Assembly (NCBI GenBank): GCA_022385755.1
Contig: MU278356.1
Span: 728,589-792,588, forward strand
Origin: Trametopsis cervina
Taxonomy: Eukaryota; Basidiomycota; Agaricomycetes; Polyporales; Irpicaceae
Length of the DNA: 64,000 bases
Direction: 5' to 3'
Part shown: positions 23,526 to 31,908 of the stretch, in pieces
Position numbering within the stretch: the stretch's first letter is position 1
Layout: each line of letters begins with the position of its first letter
The notes under the pieces: generated by a model
The model's database searches: none
Told to the model about the DNA's origin: nothing
What the model saw: the letters and a program-made list of their open reading frames with translations, nothing else
Translations under genes and position numbers: made by a program

Positions 23526-25890
23526 ATGTCTGGCGTCCCAGACGAATTCGGCGCAGGTGAGCAGCGCGAAAAAGCACTTCCGTTTCTTCATCCCGTCCAC
23601 ATCCCCAGTACCATTTCCCAGCTGTACACCCTTTGCATTCTCTCTTTCTCCTTCTCTTTGTTCCGTTCCCGAAACAAAACAGACAATGAGCTCATGGTGC
23701 CTCTCCCTTGCTGCACCAGCGAGCTCGTCCGCGTCCGCGTTCCGCTCCACTTTTTATAGCTAGCTAGCGAGCGAGCGTCGTTCGCTCCCGTCTCGTCACA
23801 GCGTGCCGTGGTCTGGGTCGGGAGCAGCTCTTTCACATCACAGGTCTCCACAGCCTCCCCCTCCCCATTTCTCCAGAGCCAGAGCCCCGAGCCCCACGTC
23901 TCGCGTCTGGTGTCTTTTACAGCTAACAGTGCCCGTGCAGGCGCCGCCCATTGGCCATCGCCCCCACACGCACACCCATACTCACCATCATTTTTTCCTC
24001 CCAGCCGAACGCTACGGCGGCGAGCGCCCTCACCGGTCTTCAAGACACGAAGAGCGCGATTATGGCGGGAGAGGCGGGCATGGACATGGACATGGAGACC
24101 GTGAGCACCGTGATAGGGGAGAGAGGTATGATAGGCGTCATGGCGGCGAGAGAGACTACCGGGATCATAGAGGCGGAGGAGGTGGAGGGGGAGGAGGGGA
24201 TCGGTATGGTGGGAGAGGTGGTCGGGAGGACCATGAAGAAAAGCGCCCTCGGTATGATGGCGGGGAACGTCACGGAGGAGGTGGGGGAGGGCGCCGCGGT
24301 GGGCGCGAGGACGATGCGGGGGGCTACGGGCGTCGTCACGGTGGCCGAGGAGGAGGAGGCGGCGGTGAGGAAGACGGGGGCGACAGGAGGGGGCGTGGTA
24401 AACAGCGTGACGGGCTCGGCACGCCTGAGCGTAGGTCGCCTACCCCGACAGACGCTGTCCCGCTCTCGCAGAGAAAACGCAAGGCGAGTGGGTGGGACGT
24501 CCACGCTCCGGGATACGAGCAGTACACCGCGATGCAGGCCAAACAGACCGGTGAGTTTTTCCGCCAGACGTGCCTTCCCACGTTCAATGCGCATGTGTCT
24601 GATGTGATGCGGCGCGTGTGCGTATAGGGCTATTCAACCTCCCAGGCGCGAACCGCACGCAGATCCCACCCATCCTCGCCATCCCAGGTCTCCCGCCCCC
24701 GATGCCAGTGCAGAGCTTCGGGATGGGGATCGGCGGGAACCCGAACCTGTCGAGACAGTCGCGGCGCTTGTACATCGGGAGCATCACCACGGACGTGACT
24801 GAGCAGAATCTGGCGGATTTCTTTAATTCGAAGATGAAGGAGATGAATATTGGGACTGCGACACCGGGGAATCCGGTGCTTGCTGTGCAGTGCAATTATG
24901 AGAAGAATTATGCGTTTGTTGAGGTGAGTTTGCGCTAACACTTGGTGGTGGCGAGAAAAAAAATGACTGATTGTGGATGTTTTTTAGTTCCGCAGTGCAG
25001 AGGACGCCACTGCTGCGATGGCGTTCGACGGTATCATATTCATCAATGGACCGCTGAAGATTCGTCGGCCCAAGGACTACGGCGGGCCTGAGATGATGAT
25101 CACGGGCACCCATGTTCCCGGGGTCGTCTCGACGAACGTCCCCGACTCGATCAACAAGGTCTTTGTCGGCGGGCTGCCGACCTATCTGAACGAAGAGCAG
25201 GTCATGGAGCTCCTCAAGAGTTTCGGCGAACTCAAGGCGTTCAACCTCGTGCGCGAGAACGGGAACGGCCCGTCAAAAGGCTTCGCATTCTTCGAATACG
25301 TCGACCCGGGCGTCACCGACATGGCTATCGAGTCTCTCAGCGGGATGGAGCTCGGCGACAAGTACCTCGTCGTGCAACGTGCGTCCGTCGGCGCGAAGCC
25401 CGGGCAGTCGCCCGTCCCAGGCATGGACTACGTCGAGATCCCCAAGCCCATCCTGCCCGCGACAGACCACGACGACTCCGACTCCAACATCCTGCTCATG
25501 CTCAACATGGTCGTGCCCGAGGACCTGCAAGACGACCAAGAATACGCGGATATATACGAGGACATCAAGGAAGAATGCGGGAACTACGGACAGGTGTCCG
25601 ACCTGCGCATCCCGCGCCCCGTGAAGCGCGACAAGGCGAAATGGGGCGAGAGCGCGATAGACGCGACGAGTGCGCAGCGCATCGATGAGGCGGCGGGTGT
25701 TGGGAGGGTGTATGTGAAGTATGTGGGGAGCGAGGGGGCGAGGCATGCGTTGAAGGCGTTGGCGGGACGCAGTTTTGCGGGGAGGAGCATTATTGCGACG
25801 TTGTTGAGCGAGAATAGTCAGACTACTCCTCCGTTGAACCTCATCTTTGCTCCGCAGCCGGAGGCGCCGCCGCCGCTCCCCCAGGAGTGA
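23526..25890 (+). CDS. U2AF2: Splicing factor U2AF large subunit (U2AF65)
   Basis: This nuclear factor binds the polypyrimidine tract and branch region at 3' splice sites. The ATG at 23526 opens a short exon ('MSGVPDEFGA'). A long first intron (up to about 450 nt) ends near 24003; it may include a small exon at 23681-23694. The N-terminus is an Arg/Gly/His-rich region with long glycine runs in place of a classical RS domain. It is followed by the U2AF35-binding ligand motif 'KRKASGWDVHAPGYEQYTAM'. RRM1 begins at 'RRLYIGSITTDVTEQNLADF', RRM2 at 'NKVFVGGLPTYLNEEQVMEL', and the C-terminal U2AF-homology motif spans about 25490-25820, including 'LLMLNMVVPEDL' and 'GRVYVKYVG'. The third domain is the protein-binding one that contacts SF1. 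About 560 residues. Family assignment is certain; the first-exon structure is not. Confidence 0.93.
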
Positions 25891-26457
25891 TTGGTGGTGA
25901 TGTTGATAGCGTGTAGCGTAGCCGATGTTGTGCTGTTGTCTATGTATGTGTCCTGCAGTCTTGAAGTTACTGTACCTCGAATGAGATTCCAATGTCTCTA
26001 TTTGCTACGGTGTGGGTTGAATGGCTGGATGTAAAATACAGCAACAGCCAAAATAAACAGACATGGTGGACGATCTACTTCCGATCCGCTCACGATGCAC
26101 TCCGCCCGATATAATTTTTCACCCGGAGTGGCGCACAACGTTAAAAAATCGATCTTCTTCTCTGTCAAAGATCATCCCATCAGTTCGTCCAGCTAGTATA
26201 TAAGCCTCATCCATCCGCGCCATGTGCAGACTCTGTGTGTCCCTCCACCATCCAACGACCCCTCCGTTAGCTCAAGGCTCCAGGCGTTGCTTCTGTCAGA
26301 TCCAGAAAGGCACTACGCTGAGCCACAGGCACGCGCGAATACGTAAACGGCTCCCAGGAATCATTTTACGGTATAGATAACGTAGCTCTATAGCTGACTT
26401 CCCGGCCCCACGATCCCGTTCTTCGCACCCACGGACAGACAGAACCCTCCAGCAATC
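25891..26457 (+). promoter_or_regulatory. U2AF 3' flank and SLC35F-type gene promoter
   Basis: A good TATA box, TATATAAG, lies at 26197-26204, about 255 nt before the next ATG, implying a leader of roughly 230 nt. The first 200 nt should be the U2AF 3' UTR. Confidence 0.45.
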
Positions 26458-28210
26458 ATGTCCACCGAACACTCAACGCCCTACGAGCCCCGGCGGTCCA
26501 TCGAGAAGCACGACCTCGAAGCCTCCCCCCTCCCGCTTCCTGCCCTCCAAAACCCCTCGGACCCCACCGACGCCGAAGCAACCACGCCGCTTCGTCCGCC
26601 GATCTTGTACAGCTCCCCGTACGCGTTCGGCGCGAGCGTGTGGAGACGCTTCGCGAGTCTGTGGACGCGCCGTTTTGTGCTGTCCCTCGTAGCGGGCCAG
26701 GTCGTGTCGCTGTGTATTACGTGCACGAATGTGACTACTACGGAGTTGGTGATGCGGAACTGGTCGTTGCCGACGACGCAGACTTGGTTCCTGTGAGTTT
26801 CTGAGCTGTGTTTTCCTGTGTTAATATAGGACTCACGTCGCTGCATGTAGCTATTTCTCGCTGTTCATTATATACACGCCGTACACCATTTATCAATGTA
26901 CGTTCTGATTCCTCTGACCGATTCGCGCATATTGTGTTAACGCTTCGCTCTACAGATGGATGGAAAGGCTGGGGAAAGATGATAATGCGCTCCGGGTGGA
27001 AATGTACGCCCTCCCTTCCTCCTCCCCTCCCCGATCCCAGCGCAAAAACTCACACTCGCTACGCTCCACAGACTTCATCCTAGCAGCCTGCGACGTAGAA
27101 GGCAACTTCCTCGTCGTAAAAGCCTACCAATACACAACCCTGCTCTCCTGCATGTTGTTGGACGCATGGGCCATCCCCGTGTGCATCCTCTTCTGCTGGG
27201 TGTACATGCGGCCTAAGTATCATTGGAGTCAGTTGCTCGTACGTCCTTCCCTCTCCCTCTTGTGTTGTGTTGTACGGGGTGCTGATGGGGCGGATGGGAC
27301 ACAGGGAATTGCGATATGCATCGGCGGGCTCGGGATGTTGGTTGCGTCTGACGAGCTGACGGATAAGGATTGGCCTGCGTTGAGCAGGGCGAAGGGCGAC
27401 GTGTTCATGCTCGTCGGCGCGACGCTCTACGGCTTCAGTGCGTTCCTTTTCCAATTACGCTCTCAGCGGTAGTGGTAAACTAACCAAAATCACAATGAAC
27501 AGCAAACGCAACCGAAGAATTCTTCGTGCGCAAATCGCCCCTCTACGAGGTCGTCGGCCAGCTCGGCATGTGGGGGACCCTCATCAACGGGATCCAGGCC
27601 GCCGCACTGGAGCATAACGATATGAAGACTGCTAGTTGGAACGGGGCTACCAGTGCGTTTTCTTCCCCTCTGCTTGTTTTTTTTTTGTTTGCGTTACAGC
27701 AAAACAAAAAAACTGACGAACGTTACCAGTCGGACTCCTAGTAGCATACACAGCCGCGATGCTCATCCTGTACACGGTCGCGCCGATTCTGTACCGGATG
27801 GCCTCGAGCGCGTACTACAACCTCAGTCTGCTCTCGAGCGACTTTTATGGGCTGCTTTTTGGGCTGTTCCTCTTCGTACGTCCCTCTTCTTCTTTTTTTT
27901 CAACTTGTTGGTAGGACACGACTGACGTGGATGGACAGCATTACACAGTCTACTGGCTCTACTTCGTCGCCTTCGCAGTCGTCATCCTCGGGCTCATCAT
28001 CTATTTCTGGGTCGCCACACGTACGTCCCCTTCCATCCCCATCCCCATCCATCCATCCATCTTCATCCATCTCCACCCGTTCGTTTCCTGGTGTTGTTAA
28101 TAGTAAAACTGACGTTTTTCGTAGCGGAGGAACAGGGCAAGCTGGACCCACAAGCTCCCGAGTTCGTACAGCTCCGACGGGAGACTGGGGCTGTCGCCGG
28201 GCAGGTGTAA
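26458..28210 (+). CDS. Solute carrier family 35 member F-type transporter
   Basis: This multi-pass membrane protein of the drug/metabolite transporter superfamily belongs to the SLC35F1/F2/F6-like group present across fungi. It has a soluble Pro/Ser-rich N-terminus of about 60 residues, then about ten hydrophobic helices spread over seven or eight exons. Examples are 'FVLSLVAGQVVSLCITCTNV', 'SYFSLFIIYTPYTIYQ', 'LLSCMLLDAWAIPVCILFCW', 'GIAICIGGLGMLVASDEL', 'GLLVAYTAAMLILYTVAPIL' and 'YWLYFVAFAVVILGLIIYFW'. The internal block 'ATLYGFSANATEEFFVRKSP' joins two exons in frame and is typical of the family. The stop is at 28210. Substrate and membrane (Golgi, vacuole or plasma membrane) cannot be told from sequence. 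About 430 residues. Confidence 0.87.
28032..28075. repeat. CCAT-type microsatellite in an SLC35F intron
   Basis: Imperfect CCATC/CCAT repeats fill most of an intron of the transporter gene. They are a simple repeat and not coding. Confidence 0.7.
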
Positions 28211-29680
28211 ACGTAGACGTACAAGGACGTCTGCGTATATGCTGTGTGTTTTTCTCATGTACACTGGGGTTCGAGTTTTACAATGCTATTGGTGTTGTAC
28301 TGGTAAACATGCAGACTGCCGAGCCACTTCGAGAACTAACAACACAGCACAGTGAGCACAAACGGGTCAACACACCTCGGGTGCAGTACATATGTCGCCC
28401 ATGCCAAAAGTTATGCGACGTGTCTCTTGGACTCTAGCCAAGTTACTGCCACAGTCGCCCGCCCGCCAGACATCGAGGAACAGAACATGGCCTGAAGTTG
28501 CAATGATCGTTGGTTGGTTGCTATTCTTGCCTTACCAATTGGAGTCAGGGTAAGCGACGGTTCTGGCGATCTTCTGTCAGCAATCCTGTAGCGACCAACC
28601 ACGCAGCCGGCTCAGACACACCCTCCATTCCATCCCACGCAAACAGGCGACGGTGGGAGCCGCGTCCTGTGCCCATTGGCTCGCGGTGTCTTCCCACAGC
28701 CTAACGGTGGCTAACGGTCTCTGCCCATTGGTTTACGGCACCCATTGGCTAGTCCGTCGCAGCAGCTGCTGTGATAGAATCCCACAGATACGTGGCGGGC
28801 AGCTGACTCGACTCGTGGTTATGTTATCGCAAGTTGTACTGTAGTTATCGCACCTCCATCTGAATGTTCCTATCGCGGGTTGTGTGCTCGGATGTGCACT
28901 GACTGAGATTGGATGGGATGAGATACAGTATATTTATAATGCGCGTGAGACAGACAGACCGTGTGAGATCTCATCGCGACGGTGGCGAGCGTCGCTAGAG
29001 CGCGAGAGACGCACTCTCAACGCGCCGTCGGTGGTGAGAAGCGCTAGCGCTTAGAGGAGGGCGGGGACTGTGATTGGCTAGCAGCGGGAATGTTTTGGAT
29101 TTTGAACGACCGGAGGGCCGAGCAAGGGACCGACCCGTGTGTCCGCGACCGTGTGTCCGCACAAGCAAACCCGTGTGACGCTCGTAAGCCGTACCCAGAG
29201 CACTTCACTCGCTCTGTCTCTTCTGCCTGTCAAAGTCTCTCCCAGCCCGCTGAGCGATCTCACCACACCCCGGCCTCGCACTCCGTCTCTTTCACCCCTC
29301 CCACCACCACCTCCTCCTCTACCCTCACTACCCACCTCGCTCGCTCGCTCGCTCTCGAGCAGCACCGCCAGCGCAGCTGCAGATCGAGTCGAGCCGCTGT
29401 GCCTTTCATCCCACACACAGCGCAACGCAACGCAACGCAGGCCTAATTGCCACAGGTAAGCAAACAACGACGAAACACCGCGCAGCGCACGCGACGATGT
29501 CATCAGCCCTCACACAGACAGAACTTCTCAATCTCATTGACGCTCTCTGTCATCTCCCAGCTTCTCCGCCGTTATCAGCACAGTAACGTGTCCTCCCAGG
29601 ATCCGCCCAAGCCACCGCAATAACATCACCTGCAGAGCGACCCACGTCGTCGCACACTCTCCGGTCACAGCGCAGGAGCC
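28211..29680 (+). promoter_or_regulatory. Long upstream region of the mitoferrin gene with clustered CCAAT boxes
   Basis: This 1.47-kb gap has no recognisable gene. It carries six CCAAT/ATTGG boxes: 28535-28542 (palindromic CCAATTGG), 28675-28679, 28727-28731, 28744-28748, 28908-28912 and 29073-29077. A TATTTATAA lies at 28931-28939. From about 29200 to 29400 the plus strand is strongly pyrimidine-rich with a CTCG run near 29336-29355, consistent with a 5' leader. A plausible 5'-UTR intron runs from GTAAGC at 29456 to a CTGCAG near 29635. The CCAAT cluster suggests control by the HAP/CBC complex, which in fungi links respiration and iron; this is inference. Confidence 0.5.
29039..29052. repeat. 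Perfect 14-bp palindrome
   Basis: AAGCGCTAGCGCTT reads identically on both strands. It sits 21 nt upstream of the proximal ATTGG box in the mitoferrin upstream region and could be a dimeric factor site; no known factor is assigned. Confidence 0.6.
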
Positions 29681-31238
29681 ATGGAAGTCGCAGAAGAAAT
29701 CGAGTACGAGGGGCTCCCGTCGAACGCCGGGCTAAGTGTGAGTCCCCGCTCGAATCTGTCTGGCATGGTGTGGAATCGCGCTGACGATCGCTTTTCGTGG
29801 TGGGTGTTTGTGTGGCAGGTTAGCATGATGGCGGGTGCTCTGGTGAGTTTCTACTTTCTTTTGGAGATTCCGGACGGGTCGAGGTGTAGAGGGGAGAAAA
29901 AAAGACGCAGGGACAGGGAGAAAGAGAAATTGGGACTGCAGGAGATTGGTTTTGCAAAAACGAAAAAAGCTGACGGACTGCGTTTCTCAATAGGCAGGCA
30001 TAACAGAACACGCCGTCATGTTCCCAGTCGATAGCATCAAAGTACGTCCCCTAACTCTCCTTCCAAACCGCGTTACTCACCCTTTCTTTCCCCCTCTCCT
30101 CCCCTCTCTGCCTGTCCCCTCAAAACCACACTCAAAAATGCATCCAAAACCGCACCCTCCACCTCCTCCCCTCACTCCTCCTGAACACTTACATAGACCC
30201 GAATGCAAGTATTCGCAACCTCCCCCGCGGCCGTCTACACCGGAATCGGGAACGCCTTCACGCGCATCTCGTCCACCGAGGGCGCGCGCGCGCTCTGGCG
30301 CGGCGTGTCCTCCGTCATCATGGGCGCAGGCCCCGCGCATGCGGTCCATTTTGGGACTTATGAGGCGGTGAAGGAGCTTGCGGGCGGGAATGTGGAGGGA
30401 GGCGGGCAGTGGGTCGCTACTTGTAAGTGTTTTTGTGCTTTTTTGAGGTGAAGGGAGTGGAGGGATTGGGCTGACACGGTGTGTAGCGTTGGCGGGGGCT
30501 TCTGCGACTATTGCGAGTGATGCGCTTATGAACCCGTTTGACGGTGCGTACGATTTTCTTTCTTTCGACGCGTCCTGGACTTACGCGCGAAATCTTGCTA
30601 CTTCCTGTTAACTCGCATGTCTGTCACTAAAAAACCCACCGCAAAAAAACCGCTAATGCAACACAAAACGCGCCACCCCCAGTGATCAAACAACGCATGC
30701 AAGTGCACCGCTCCGAATTCCGCTCCGCCATAACCTGCGCGCGCACAGTCTACCGCACCGAAGGGTTCAACGCCTTCTACGTCTCCTACCCCACAACCCT
30801 AACAATGACCGTCCCCTTCACCGCCGTCCAATTCACAGTCTACGAGCAGCTCAAAACGTTCCTCAACCCGTCCGGCGCATACTCGCCCGCCACGCACATC
30901 ATATCCGGCGGGCTCGCAGGCGGGGTGGCGGGCGCCGTCACGACGCCGTTGGACGTCGCGAAGACGCTGTTGCAGACGAGAGGCACGAGTGGGGATAGGG
31001 AGATTAGGGAGGCGAGGGGCTTGAAGGATGCGTTTAGGATCATTTGGGCGAGGGATGGGGTTAGGGGGTTCGCGAGGGGGTTGGCGCCGAGGGTGTTGAC
31101 GTTCATGCCGAGTAATGCGTTGTGTTGGTTGTCGTATGAGTTTTTCAGTGCGTGGTCCAGTTTTCTTTTTGCAATGTGTAGGGCGCTGACCGATTTCGGT
31201 TTGATCTTGCAGAGGCGGCGATACGGAACGACAACTGA
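29681..31238 (+). CDS. MRS4: Mitoferrin, mitochondrial iron carrier (Mrs3/Mrs4 type)
   Basis: This mitochondrial inner-membrane carrier is homologous to the yeast iron importers Mrs3/Mrs4. Three carrier repeats each show a Px[DE]xx[KR] signature: 'PVDSIK', 'PFDVIK' and 'PLDVAK'. Diagnostic family residues include 'SMMAGALAGITEHAVMFPVD', 'MQVFATSPAAVYTG', 'GPAHAVHFGTYEAVKE' and 'MTVPFTAVQFTVYE'. The first exons are small: about 59 nt from the ATG at 29681, then 'VSMMAGAL', then 'AGITEHAVMFPVDSIK'. The last junction turns 'YEFF' into 'YEFFKAAIRNDN' and the stop at 31238. About 300 residues, the normal carrier length. It should feed iron to Fe-S cluster and haem synthesis in the matrix. The MRS3/MRS4 distinction is not meaningful here. 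Confidence 0.94.
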
Positions 31239-31908
31239 AAACCTTAAATCCATTCGCAGCTCGAGCTCGCTCGGGCAGGGGAACGGGGGAACAGGGAGCG
31301 GGGTGGGCGGCACGCAACGCACGACAGCATCCATTCACGACAGACACACAGAAACGCACGTCGACGCGATCATCGCCTTCTATATCTATACAGTATACAG
31401 TATACAGCCCAGACGTTCTTATATTATCTTGTGCACACCGTAGCGTAGCGTACGATTCTGTCCTTTTTTTCGTATATGGGATCTTTAATGGGTCTTGCAT
31501 GTGCATGACATCAGTACCGCGGCATGGACATGACATCAGTATCGCGGATTGACGGAAGAACGGATAGACGGATGGATTGACGGACGGGTGGGTCTGTGTG
31601 TGTCCAGGTTCCGGGGCTCTGTTGGCGACCCCGAGTAAGGTGAAGTGGGTGGGTGAATTAGATGAATGCCGACACGCTGTATGCAAACTCTGCAAGGTTG
31701 GCTGTTAATAGCTGCCTATGTTGTGTGATGGGTGATGTTGCCGGGCAACACGCTTCCAAGAGCATATTATGACCGACTTCACACAGACTCAAGAATATGA
31801 ATATTGCAGCACAACGCAGTACAGATTCGTCCAAACACAGATAAAGATAAAGCATACATATCCATACATATTCATAAATTATCCCCGTCACATCCAAATG
31901 CCCAGCAC
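31239..31908. other. Convergent 3' region between mitoferrin and the acidic membrane protein
   Basis: This 670-nt gap should hold both 3' UTRs. It contains short repeats: overlapping CAGTATA units at 31390-31406, a 25-nt unit in two copies at 31504-31547, and several ACGGAT/GACGGA words at 31550-31590. No gene is recognised. Confidence 0.5.
31504..31547. repeat. Two tandem copies of a 25-nt unit
   Basis: CATGACATCAGTACCGCGG at 31504-31522 recurs with one change at 31529-31547, a period of 25 nt. It lies in the mitoferrin 3' flank. Confidence 0.75.

Noticed and set aside
23951..24607. 218-codon plus-strand frame inside U2AF65
   Set aside because: It is the alternative frame of the glycine/arginine-rich exon. 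The true frame continues into the U2AF ligand motif and RRM1.
30799..31695. Nearly 300-codon minus-strand frame antisense to mitoferrin
   Set aside because: The plus strand encodes an unmistakable mitochondrial carrier with all three signatures. The antisense frame is Arg/Pro-rich as expected from complemented GC-rich codons.
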